The position numbers were made by a program, and so were the translations under genes. Shown piece after piece: positions 15,589 through 24,159 of a stretch of 45,753 nucleotides of DNA. The notes below the pieces were generated by a model that was not told the DNA's origin, did no database searches, and was given only the letters and a program-made list of their open reading frames with translations. Position 1 is the first letter of the stretch. Each line of letters begins with the position of its first letter. This stretch comes from Polyangiaceae bacterium (GTDB lineage Bacteria > Myxococcota_A > Polyangia > Polyangiales > Polyangiaceae): contig JAICQO010000050.1 in the NCBI GenBank assembly GCA_025937835.1, forward strand, positions 1 through 45,753, given 5' to 3'.

Positions 15589-16538
15589 CGGCCCTTCGGG
15601 CGCGGCGCGCGGGCCAGCGGGTGAGCCTTGTCGTAAACAGCGAGCAGTTGATCCATCGAGACGTGGGTGTAGCGCTGAGTGGTGCCGAGGCTCGAGTGAC
15701 CGAGCAGTTCCTGGATCACGCGCAGATCCGCGCCGCCCTCGAGCAAGTGGGTGGCGCAGGAATGACGGAGCGCGTGCGGGTGGAGATCCGCGCGCCCGGC
15801 GCCGAGCACGCCGTAGCGCCGCACCAGCTTCTGTACGGCGCGCACCGACAAGCGGCGGCCGCGCCGCGATACGAACACGGCGCCCGGCAGCTCCGGGCCC
15901 TTGCGCGGGCGGAGCTCGGTGCGGCACGAGAGGTAGGCCGCGAGGGCTTCACGCGCGCGGCTGCCGACGGGCACCACGCGTTCCTTGTTGCCCTTGCCGA
16001 GCACGCGCAGCTCCTCCGCGTCGAGGGCCAGGTGCTCGAGATCGAGCCCCACGAGCTCGCTCACGCGTAACCCCGAGCCGTAGAGCAGCTCGAGCAGCGC
16101 TGCGTCGCGGGTGCGCTCGGCTGTGCGACCCTTGGCCGAGAGCGGGGCTTCGACGATCTCGGCGGCGCTCTCGGCATCGACCAGGCGCGGCAGCTTGCGG
16201 CTGAGCTTCGGGCTCTCGAGCAGCGCCGCCGGATTCTTGCGCAGCGTGCCGCGACGCTCGAGGAAGCCGAACAGCGCGCGAAAGCTCGACAGCTTGCGGC
16301 CGATCGTGACGGGCTTCACCGATTCGGCGAGCTTGCCGAGGTAGACGCGCAGCAGGCTGCGGTCGATCGCCGCAAGCTTCACCCCCTCACCGAGCCGCTC
16401 TTCCGCGAAGCTCGAAAGGCCGTCGAGATCGCGGCGGTAGGCGGACACGGTGTGCGGCGAGGCGTGCCGCTCGTGCGCGAGGTGGTCGAGGAACGCGGTG
16501 ATGGCTCTTCTGAGCTCGGAGGCCGGTGCCTTCACCAT
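15585..16538 (-). CDS. xerC: Tyrosine recombinase XerC
   Basis: A 317-residue site-specific recombinase. With XerD, XerC resolves chromosome dimers at dif sites during cell division. All catalytic residues are in place: Arg158 (SGLRVSELVG), Lys182 (GKGNKERVVP), His255 and Arg258 (HPHALRHSCATHLLEGG), His281 (GHSSLGTTQRY) and Tyr290. The N-terminal SAM-like core-binding domain covers about 11-100. The start at 16538 gives the normal family length; the longer frame reaching 16670 is not needed. It shares a 4-bp stop/start overlap with the sulfatase-fold gene downstream, an unusual neighbour for xerC. XerD-type paralogues are hard to tell apart from XerC by motifs, but the family call is secure. 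Confidence 0.93.
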   Translation of the reverse strand: MVKAPASELRRAITAFLDHLAHERHASPHTVSAYRRDLDGLSSFAEERLGEGVKLAAIDRSLLRVYLGKLAESVKPVTIGRKLSSFRALFGFLERRGTLRKNPAALLESPKLSRKLPRLVDAESAAEIVEAPLSAKGRTAERTRDAALLELLYGSGLRVSELVGLDLEHLALDAEELRVLGKGNKERVVPVGSRAREALAAYLSCRTELRPRKGPELPGAVFVSRRGRRLSVRAVQKLVRRYGVLGAGRADLHPHALRHSCATHLLEGGADLRVIQELLGHSSLGTTQRYTHVSMDQLLAVYDKAHPLARAPRPKGR

Positions 16539-16611
16539 GGTCGAGCCGACGTATACCGCGATTCCCGGGTAAATTCCCGATTTCTGCAGCCGCGAGCGCC
16601 ACGCTGGCCGC

Positions 16612-17274
16612 TCAGGCTCGATACACCGCGAGCGCCCAGCACAGCGCACCAGCCACTCCGAGCACGGCACCCAGCAACAACTCGCGGCGCACCGGGCTTC
16701 CGTCGCGGCGCACGCCGCGCAGCGCGGCCCAGGCCACGCCCGCTGCGCAGAGAACCAGGCCGGATCCGAGCAAGAGCGACCAGAGCCCGCTGCGCGCGGC
16801 GGGCCGCGAAAGATCGCGCTCGAGTGCGCGTTCGAGCGCGGCGGCCTCGCCCGGCGTGCGCTCGACGACCTGCCGGGCGCCGAGCCGCGCCAGGTTCCGG
16901 TTGGCGCGGCTCAGGTGATCCGACGGCGCGCCGAACGCGGGCTTCCCCTCGAGCGCCGCGCTCCGCACCGCTTCCCAGGCGAGCCGAGCCGAGTCGAGAT
17001 CACCGGCGGCTTCCGCGCCGCGAGCCACGACCAACAGCCGCGCGAAGGCTTGCTCGACGTGGCCCGCGCCGGGCACGACCAGGCTCGCCGAGCGCCGCGC
17101 TTCGCGGATCGTCTCGCGCAAGTCGCCGCGGTCGAACGCGGCCTCGGCGCGCTCGAGCGCAGCCTCACCCAGGCTGAGCGCGCGAAAGGTCATCACGGAC
17201 GACCCGAGCACGAGCAGCGCGACCACGAGCCCGAGCGAGCGCAACCACGCGAGCGGCGGGCGCTGCTCGCTCAT
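16612..17274 (-). CDS. Membrane protein of unknown function with helical central domain
   Basis: A 220-residue protein I do not recognise. Residues 10-32 form one transmembrane segment, residues 33-155 an Ala/Arg/Glu-rich helical region resembling TPR helices (ALSLGEAALERAEAAFDRGD, DSARLAWEAVRSAAL), and 165-218 two more transmembrane segments. The central region would face the periplasm or the cytoplasm depending on the topology of the first helix. It overlaps the ABC-2 permease gene upstream (its ATG at 17274 overlaps that gene's stop at 17271), so the two are probably made together and may form a complex. Confidence 0.8.
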   Translation of the reverse strand: MSEQRPPLAWLRSLGLVVALLVLGSSVMTFRALSLGEAALERAEAAFDRGDLRETIREARRSASLVVPGAGHVEQAFARLLVVARGAEAAGDLDSARLAWEAVRSAALEGKPAFGAPSDHLSRANRNLARLGARQVVERTPGEAAALERALERDLSRPAARSGLWSLLLGSGLVLCAAGVAWAALRGVRRDGSPVRRELLLGAVLGVAGALCWALAVYRA

Positions 17275-18203
17275 AGAAAATCGCGCCGCCGGAAAATCAG
17301 ACTGGCCGCGGCGAGCAGCCCGGCGATCCAGCCGAGCGCGTGGAGCGAGGCGAGCCCGAGGTACGCACCGAGGCTCGCCCCTGCTGCTTCACCCGTGAGC
17401 AGCGGGCGCTCGGGCGCGTACACCATCAGGTTTGGAACCACGCGGCTGGCGACTCCGCCGAGAAAGCGCACGCCCTCGCCAAAAAGCCGGAGCGGCAGGT
17501 TCGCCAGCACGTCCGCCGAGCGCCCGACCACGAACACGCCGAACGTGAACACCGCCGTCAAGAACGGCGAAGAAAACGCCGAAAACAGCGTGGCCAGGGC
17601 CGACACGATGCCGACCTCCAGCAAGGTCAGCGCGGCCGAGCCGAGCAACACGCGCCGGTCGTCGGGCGCTGCACCCGACAGCAACACGCCGGCCCCGAGC
17701 AGCAACAGCGCCCAGGGGATCGGCAGCGCCGTGCGAAAGCGCGGCAGCTTCCACGACAGCAACACGAGCGCGGCCACGCTGCCGAGACCAATCGCCACGC
17801 CCGGCCAGGCCGCTCGCCCCGACAGCGGAGCCAGCGCGAGCAGCAACGCGCCCGTGTCTGCCGCGACGAATACCAGCAGCGTCAGCAAAGTCCCGAAGAA
17901 CTTTCCGACCAGGTACTCGCCCCGGTAGAGCGGGCGCGCCAGGATCGGGAAGATCGTCTTCAGCTCCAGCTCTCGATACAGCGAGGTCGCGCCGAGCACG
18001 ATCGCCACGATGATGCCGTAGATGGAGATCGAGGCCGCGCCCAGATCGCTCACGACCCGCAGCCGCGCTCGTCCCGCGAAGGCGCCGACCACCAGCGCAT
18101 AACCCGCGGTCGCGAGCGCGAGCCCGAACAGCCCGTGGAGCACCCGCGCCCGCACCGCTTCGCGGTAGGTGTTGAAGGCGATGGCGGCGATGCGCGCGAG
18201 CAT
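17271..18203 (-). CDS. ABC-2 type transporter permease
   Basis: A 310-residue polytopic protein with about six transmembrane segments. The N-terminus RIAAIAFNTYREAVRARVLH and the cytoplasmic loop ELELKTIFPILARPLYRGEYLVGKFFG are typical of ABC-2 permeases of the GldF/NosY type. These proteins form the membrane part of exporters or of complexes that use ATP hydrolysis outside transport. No ATP-binding subunit is encoded next to it: the upstream minus-strand gene is a surface lipoprotein 14 bp away, and the downstream gene is the unknown membrane protein that overlaps it. The ATPase must be supplied from elsewhere. Confidence 0.87.
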   Translation of the reverse strand: MLARIAAIAFNTYREAVRARVLHGLFGLALATAGYALVVGAFAGRARLRVVSDLGAASISIYGIIVAIVLGATSLYRELELKTIFPILARPLYRGEYLVGKFFGTLLTLLVFVAADTGALLLALAPLSGRAAWPGVAIGLGSVAALVLLSWKLPRFRTALPIPWALLLLGAGVLLSGAAPDDRRVLLGSAALTLLEVGIVSALATLFSAFSSPFLTAVFTFGVFVVGRSADVLANLPLRLFGEGVRFLGGVASRVVPNLMVYAPERPLLTGEAAGASLGAYLGLASLHALGWIAGLLAAASLIFRRRDFL

Positions 18204-18216
18204 GAGTCGCGCGAGC

Positions 18217-20391
18217 TTATGGATCCGTCACGAAGACGTCGAGTACCCAGTTGCCGTAGCCGCGGTTGTAGCCGTCTACCTGCACCCAGTACTCCCCTGC
18301 CGGCAGGACCCGGTCGAGGTAGCTGCGATTTTCCACGTAGCCCGGGGCGCAGGCGCGCAGGATTTCGGGGCCCGGACAGGAGCTGGCCTCGCGCACCAGG
18401 AGCAGGGTCGAGTAACCGCTGCCGGCCATGTCGAGCACGACCCGCTTCTCCTCGGACAGCGTGAGCTTCAACATCTGCTCGGGAGCTCCGCCCGGCACGC
18501 CGGTCCCGAAGTCGCAGCTGCCCTCGTAGTCGGCCTTGGCGTTGGCGGTGTTGCCGACGAAGCGCCCTCCGCTTTCCGGGATCGTCACCGCGTCGTCGCA
18601 GGTATCGGAGAAGCCGACCAGGACCGGCGTCGCCGCCGAACGCACGAACGCGGTGAGCGTGAGCGGCGCGCCGAGCGCACTCTCGACGATCGCTCGATAT
18701 TCACCGGGAGGCACGGCGTTCGAGACCGCGCGGAGCGGGCTCTGGTCGCTCAGGTTGCAGGCGAGCCGCGTGTCCAGCGAGCAATCGGCGCCGGTCAGGC
18801 TGAGCCCCCCGATGTCGCCGTCCGAGAGCCGCGCCACGAGCAAGACGTCGCTCGGTTCCTCGAGCGTGAGCCCGAACGTGCCGTCCGGCGCGCCCGCGAG
18901 GCACTCGGGGTTCACGGCGTCGATGCTGGTTTGCAGATCGAGCTCGCGTGTCTCGCCCGCGCTCAGGGCCGGCGGGTCCTCGCAGCCCTCGGCGTCGGTG
19001 CCGGGGCTCGGTTCGCGCAGGGTCAAGCGCACGTCGATGTCCGACGGGCCACTCGAGCCGACGGCCACGTAGTAGCGGCCGGGCTCGAGGCTCCGCGCGT
19101 AGAGGCTCGAGGGCGAGCCGCGCCGGCAAGCGAGCTCGTCGCTCGGATCTCCGCAACCTTCACCGCGCAACGACAACCAGGGCAAGCCGTAGCCGTCGAG
19201 AGCCACCGCCGCGACCTCCACGTCGCTCGGCGACTCGAGCTCGAAGTAGTAGACGAGCTCGCGGCTGTCGGTGCCGCCGCAAGTGGTCTCGAGCTCGCCC
19301 TCCGCGGTGGCGAGCTCCGCGACCTGGTTCTCGTCGGGGACGAGCTCGAGCGCCGTCTCACAGGTCTCGTTCTCGGGCTCGGGTGTCGGGGCCCGGTAGG
19401 CCACCCGCAGATCCAGCTCGGTGTCGCCGGGGGCGTTCAGGAACAGCGGATAAGTGCCGGGCTCGAGGCCGCGCAGCACGGTGCGCGCCACGCCGCTGCC
19501 ATTCGGCGCAGTCGTCACGCCCGCGGCGCACACGAGCTCCGAGCCGAGGTCGGTGCACGACCCGGCGAGCCCGAGCGATGGCGTCACGCCGGAACCGCGC
19601 ACCGCGACGTCGAGCTCGGTCCCCTCTTCCGGCACGGTCAGCGCCACCACCACGTCTCGCCGCAGCGGATCTTGCATTACGCAGCCGAGTGGGAAGTCGA
19701 GGCGCGCGGCCGCGAGCGACAGCCGAAACGAACCGGAACCGTCGACCTCGAGCGGGCTCGCACAGGTATCGTTTGCCGGCTCGACGCAGTCCGGCTCGTC
19801 GATTGTGCCGTCGCAGTCGTCGTCGCGCCCGTTCTGGCAGACCTCGCCGGCGCCGCTGTGTACGTTCGGATCGTCGTCGCGACAGTCGCCGCCGCCGCAG
19901 TTGTGGATCGGGTCACCGTCGCCGTCGGCGTCGCGCGGGCGCGATTCGCAGCTGCGCGTCGCCTCGACGCACACGTCGATCGTGCAGCTCGAGCCGTCGC
20001 TACAGGAGACCGGCTCTCCCGCGGCGCAACCGACCCCGACCACGCAGATTTCCCCGCCGTTGCAGTACGCGTCGTCCCCGCAGCGCGTGTGTACGGGCGA
20101 GAACCGACAACGACCGAGCTCGGTATCGCAGGTGTCGTCCGTGCAGTCGATGGCGTCGTCGCACTGGTCGGAGTCGACACAAGGCCCGCCCAACATGGGG
20201 TCGGGAACGGTGGTGGTCGGCGCGGGCGCAGCGCCGCCCTCGCCCCCTGCTCCCGCCTCGTTGCTCGGGGCGAAGGGGCTCGGCGCCGCCGGGCTGCCGC
20301 CGCACGCCGCGCCGACGGCCGCGGGGAGGACGAGCAGCGCTGCGAGCCAGAATGAGCGCGGGATCCCGCGTCTCGAACACGTGTCGGTCAA
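18217..20391 (-). CDS. Surface lipoprotein with MopE metal-binding motif and PPC-like repeats
   Basis: A 724-residue predicted exported protein. The signal peptide ends near AVGAACGG with Cys30 as probable lipid acceptor (a loose lipobox). After a low-complexity linker come Cys-rich modules at about 70-150 (VDSDQCDDAIDCTDDTCD), then a MopE-type Ca/Cu-binding motif (DADGDGDPIHNCGGGDCRDD, VCQNGRDDDCDGTIDEPDC), and four similar beta-sandwich units. The units are introduced by NDTCASPLEV, NETCETALEL, DAEGCEDPPAL and SDTCDDAVTI, each followed by a strand motif like EPGTYPLFL, EPGRYYVAV, PPGEYRAIV and PAGEYWVQV. These resemble bacterial pre-peptidase C-terminal (PPC) domains. Secreted proteins of this architecture are abundant in Polyangia, with unknown roles. 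It lies 13 bp upstream of the ABC permease. Confidence 0.85.
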   Translation of the reverse strand: MTDTCSRRGIPRSFWLAALLVLPAAVGAACGGSPAAPSPFAPSNEAGAGGEGGAAPAPTTTVPDPMLGGPCVDSDQCDDAIDCTDDTCDTELGRCRFSPVHTRCGDDAYCNGGEICVVGVGCAAGEPVSCSDGSSCTIDVCVEATRSCESRPRDADGDGDPIHNCGGGDCRDDDPNVHSGAGEVCQNGRDDDCDGTIDEPDCVEPANDTCASPLEVDGSGSFRLSLAAARLDFPLGCVMQDPLRRDVVVALTVPEEGTELDVAVRGSGVTPSLGLAGSCTDLGSELVCAAGVTTAPNGSGVARTVLRGLEPGTYPLFLNAPGDTELDLRVAYRAPTPEPENETCETALELVPDENQVAELATAEGELETTCGGTDSRELVYYFELESPSDVEVAAVALDGYGLPWLSLRGEGCGDPSDELACRRGSPSSLYARSLEPGRYYVAVGSSGPSDIDVRLTLREPSPGTDAEGCEDPPALSAGETRELDLQTSIDAVNPECLAGAPDGTFGLTLEEPSDVLLVARLSDGDIGGLSLTGADCSLDTRLACNLSDQSPLRAVSNAVPPGEYRAIVESALGAPLTLTAFVRSAATPVLVGFSDTCDDAVTIPESGGRFVGNTANAKADYEGSCDFGTGVPGGAPEQMLKLTLSEEKRVVLDMAGSGYSTLLLVREASSCPGPEILRACAPGYVENRSYLDRVLPAGEYWVQVDGYNRGYGNWVLDVFVTDP

Positions 20392-20530
20392 GCTCGCACC
20401 TCGACGCCACTAGCGGATCCGCGCACACGCCGGCCCATGGGATGCGCTGGGTGTACCACGCCATCCCCGCCCTCGCCGAGGCGAACGCAGCCGTAGCGGC
20501 GCGCCTCGGTTAAAGCGTAAGATTCCGGCG

Positions 20531-21862
20531 GTGACTCAAGATCGGCTCACGCGCCACGAGTTGAGCTGGCTGCTGGCGCAGGAGGCAAAAGGCGCCGCCC
20601 GCGCCTTGCGCGACGAGGTCGGCAACCTCAAACGCGACGGCTTGGCCGCAGAGGCTCAGCCCGTCGCGCCGAGCCTCGACGCGCTCGACGACGCGATCGA
20701 GATGCTGACGGCCCTGAACGCGGGAAAGGCCGGCGCGCGCGGCCGCCACGGGCGCATCGACCTCGCGGCGCTGCTCTACGAGATCGCGCCGAATGCGCGG
20801 ATTTCGATCGCGCCCGGCTCGGGCACCGAGGTCTTCGGCGACGAGACCGAGCTGCGCCGGATGCTCAACGTGCTGGTGGCGCAGACGTCCGCGGCCGAGA
20901 CCGAAATCCGCATCGGTCGCCAGGGCGACTGGATCAAGATCCAGATCGATCTCGGCCCCGACGTGGCCACGACGGGCGAGCTCGAGCGCCGCTGGCTGAG
21001 CCGCATGGCGACGCGGCACGGCGGCTGGATCGAGCTCGAGGGCGGTACGCAATCGATCTTTTTGCAAGCCGACGGCGCCAGCGACAAGCGCGAGGTCACC
21101 GAGCTCCGCAAAGAGCTCGCGCAAGCCCAAAAACTGGGCGAAGCCTACGCCCGCGAGATCGCCACGATGCTCGCGACCGGCGAGGTGAAGAGCGAGCTGC
21201 CGCCGCTGCCCGACAGCCAGGGAGCCGCCGTGTTCGAGGCGCTGCGCGCGCTCTCGTGCGTCTTCGAGCGGCGCCTGAAGAGCCTGGCGGAAGCCCTGCG
21301 TTCGGACGCGACGCTCGGCTACGAAGAGCTACAAGCCAGCGTGTCGAGGCGCGCGGCCGGCGCTCAAGATCTGGCGAGCGATCTCGCGGCGCTCACCGAG
21401 TGCCCGCTCGACGAGCCCGTGGTGTCGATCGACGTGGCCGGTGCCGTGAAAGACGCCGTGAGCCACCTGGAAGCGCGCGCGGGCCGCGCGAGCGTCGGCA
21501 TCACCATCGACGTCCCGGAGAACCTGCGGTTGCGCCAGCGACGCGGCGCCTTCGGGGTGTTACTCCGGATGCTCGTGTCCCACGCCGTTGCCGCGACTCC
21601 CCGTGACGGCGCGGTCACGGTCGCCTGTTTTCGCACCGAGATCGGGCTCGGGCTGCGCGTGGAGGACGGCGGCCCGGCCGTTCCCGAAGCCGCTCGCGAC
21701 TCGCTGCTCCGGCTCGGCGCCGATCCCGCAGGCCTCGGTCGCCCGACGGGTGTGGCCTTGCTCGCGGCGTCGGTCGCCGCCGGGCGGCTCGGCAGCCTGC
21801 TCGAGCTGAGACAGGGGCCGACGGGCGGCGCAGAGACCTGGGTGCTCCTTTCCGACGCCTGA
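20531..21862 (+). CDS. Degenerate double histidine-kinase-like ATPase protein
   Basis: A 443-residue cytosolic protein that looks like two histidine-kinase ATPase (HATPase_c) halves in tandem. The N-terminal half begins with LTRHELSWLLAQEAKGAARA, which resembles an H-box helix (His9), then IDLAALLYEIAPNARISIAP and GDETELRRMLNVLVAQ, comparable to an N-box region, and ends with an RHGGWIELEG strand. The C-terminal half has VVSIDVAGAVKDAVSHLE, GVLLRMLVSHAVAATPRDGA (N-box region with His for the usual Asn), VEDGGPAVP (like DxGxGIP) and RPTGVALLAASVAA (like GLGLAI). Neither half keeps the full ATP site, so kinase activity is doubtful. A response regulator gene follows 17 bp later. Starts with GTG; a -10-like TAAGAT lies at 20518-20523. 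Confidence 0.8.
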   Translation: MTQDRLTRHELSWLLAQEAKGAARALRDEVGNLKRDGLAAEAQPVAPSLDALDDAIEMLTALNAGKAGARGRHGRIDLAALLYEIAPNARISIAPGSGTEVFGDETELRRMLNVLVAQTSAAETEIRIGRQGDWIKIQIDLGPDVATTGELERRWLSRMATRHGGWIELEGGTQSIFLQADGASDKREVTELRKELAQAQKLGEAYAREIATMLATGEVKSELPPLPDSQGAAVFEALRALSCVFERRLKSLAEALRSDATLGYEELQASVSRRAAGAQDLASDLAALTECPLDEPVVSIDVAGAVKDAVSHLEARAGRASVGITIDVPENLRLRQRRGAFGVLLRMLVSHAVAATPRDGAVTVACFRTEIGLGLRVEDGGPAVPEAARDSLLRLGADPAGLGRPTGVALLAASVAAGRLGSLLELRQGPTGGAETWVLLSDA

Positions 21863-21864
21863 GG

Positions 21865-21879
21865 TATGCTCGAGCTCGT
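21865..21879 (+). promoter_or_regulatory. Candidate -10 box (TATGCT) with leaderless start
   Basis: TATGCT at 21865-21870 lies 10 bp before the ATG at 21880 and overlaps the end of the kinase-like gene. If used, the transcript would begin 1-3 bases before the start codon. No clear -35 box. The same spacing recurs at 5628 and 24160. Confidence 0.25.
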
Positions 21880-22257
21880 ATGCGTATCCTCGTGTGCGAA
21901 GATCAGGACTCGATCCGCAGGATGATCGAGGCACTCGTGCAAGCACGAGGCTATGAAGTCACGGCCGTCGCGAGCGGCGCCAAGGCGCTCGACGTCGCGT
22001 TCACCGCTCCGCACGATCTGGTGCTGCTCGATCTGATGCTGCCCGGTCAGTACGACGGCTTCGAGGTCTGTCGCCGGCTGCGCGCCGACGAGCGCACGCG
22101 ACAGACGCCCGTGCTCGTGATCAGCGCGCTCGACGATCCGGAGTCCCGCGCGCGGGCGACCGAAGCCGGCGCCAGCGCGTATTACACCAAGCCGTTCAGC
22201 GCGATCGCCCTGTTGAAGGAGATCGAGCGGCTAGGTGGGGTCGCGCCGCGAGCCTGA
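21880..22257 (+). CDS. Single-domain response regulator (receiver only)
   Basis: A 125-residue CheY-like receiver with no output domain. The phosphorylation site and pocket are intact: acidic pair Glu7-Asp8, phospho-acceptor Asp51 (LVLLDLMLP), Ser82 (VLVISALDD) and Lys104 (YYTKPF). Receivers of this type act by binding a partner protein when phosphorylated. It follows the double HATPase-like gene by 17 bp, so the pair probably works together, although the kinase-like partner lacks standard catalytic motifs. The last 27 bp overlap, in antisense, the 3' end of the gene on the other strand. Confidence 0.92.
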   Translation: MRILVCEDQDSIRRMIEALVQARGYEVTAVASGAKALDVAFTAPHDLVLLDLMLPGQYDGFEVCRRLRADERTRQTPVLVISALDDPESRARATEAGASAYYTKPFSAIALLKEIERLGGVAPRA

Positions 22258-23201
22258 GTCGACCGGCTCTGGGCCAGGCGTGCCCTCGACGCCGGCCAGG
22301 CGCTTGAGCTCGGCGCGCAGCGCCTTCTCGTCCAACGGCGGCGCGGTCTCGAAGCTCTCCATCAGCTCGCCCACGCCACGCGGCGCTGGCGGCTCGCTGG
22401 AGTAAGCAGGCGGCGCGGCCGTCGGCAGATCGGGGCTCGGCGCATCCACGCACGCGATTGGGGCGTCCAGGTGCACGTCGATGCCGATCGAGCCGATGTA
22501 CGGCGTGCGATCGGAGAGCCGCTCGCGCGGCGGCGGCCGCCCCGATTCCGACAGGGCGACGACCGTCTCGGGGCGCGTCGAGGGCTCGCCGAAGCCCGCG
22601 GGCGGCTCCGGCGGAACGGCCTGCACGGGGGGCGGGACGCGCAGCGCCGTGGTGGCCGGCTCCGGCGAAAGCGCGGGCGGCTCCGGCGAGAACGCCACGG
22701 CAGGCGGAGGCGCGGGCGACGGCATGGCCGGCGTGGCTTCCGGCGAAACCACGGCGGGGAGCGGCTCCGACGGCTCGAGCACGAGCTTTCCTTCGCGGCG
22801 CGCGCGCTCCGTCTCGCGGCAGAGCCGCACCAGCGCGCGCTTGGCCGCGGTGCGGTTGACCGGCACGAGCGCGCGCTCGAGCTCGGCGACGAGCGCAGGC
22901 AGATTGCCGGTCGGCGGGCGCCCCGCCGCGCGCATCAAGGACGGGCCCGGTGACGAGGCCACTGCCAGGAGCTGCGACAGCACGCCGCGCAACGTCTGCT
23001 CGAGCGCCGCCCCTTCCAGCGCCTCGCCGGCCAAGAGCTGCAGGCTGCCATCGTCCTCGAGCTCAACCGAGCCGAGCTCGACGCGGCGCGGGACATGGAG
23101 CGCACGCTCGGACAGCGACAGCGCGAGGTACCCGGCGCTCTCCGCCGCGAGCGGCACCGCCCGCGCGCGCGCCGCCTGAACTACTTCGAGCAACGTCACG
23201 C

Positions 23202-23205
<4 letters not shown>
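22231..23205 (-). CDS. Unknown protein with possible kinase-lobe-like N-terminus and Pro-rich tail
   Basis: A 324-residue protein without a recognised domain. Residues 1-90 ([20 protein letters not shown], then [17 protein letters not shown] and [18 protein letters not shown]) look like the C-lobe of a protein kinase without catalytic residues, as in KIND-type domains. This is suggested only by the spacing of helix, acidic turn and helix. Residues 90-150 are helical and basic, and from about 155 to 300 the chain is Pro/Glu/Ser-rich and probably disordered. The start is at 23205, overlapping the hisF stop by 4 bp, so it is probably co-translated with hisF. Its 3' end overlaps the receiver gene on the opposite strand. 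Confidence 0.7.
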
Positions 23206-23966
<761 letters not shown>

Positions 23967-24145
23967 GGGCTTCGGCCCGGAAGGCCGCTCCCCTTGTTAA
24001 GCCATGCGCTCGCGATTGGACAAGGAAGCCGGACGGGGAGACGGAGCCTGCTCGCGACGTTCTGCCTCGGTGCCAGAGCGAGAGCGGTGGATCGCGCAGG
24101 CCGGAACCTCGACAAATGCCCGCGTTCTCCCGGCTCGATCGAGGG

Positions 24146-24159
24146 TATAGTGTGCGCGG
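24146..24159 (+). promoter_or_regulatory. Candidate -10 box TATAGT directly upstream of ATG
   Basis: TATAGT at 24146-24151 is followed after 8 bp by the ATG at 24160. Transcription from it would start at about 24158, giving a leaderless or near-leaderless message, and no Shine-Dalgarno sequence is seen. The preceding 180 bp between divergent genes has no clear -35 element. Confidence 0.3.

Noticed and set aside
18169-20355. A 728-residue frame on the plus strand
   Set aside because: It is antisense to the MopE/PPC lipoprotein gene, whose signal peptide, Cys pattern and repeat structure are clear.
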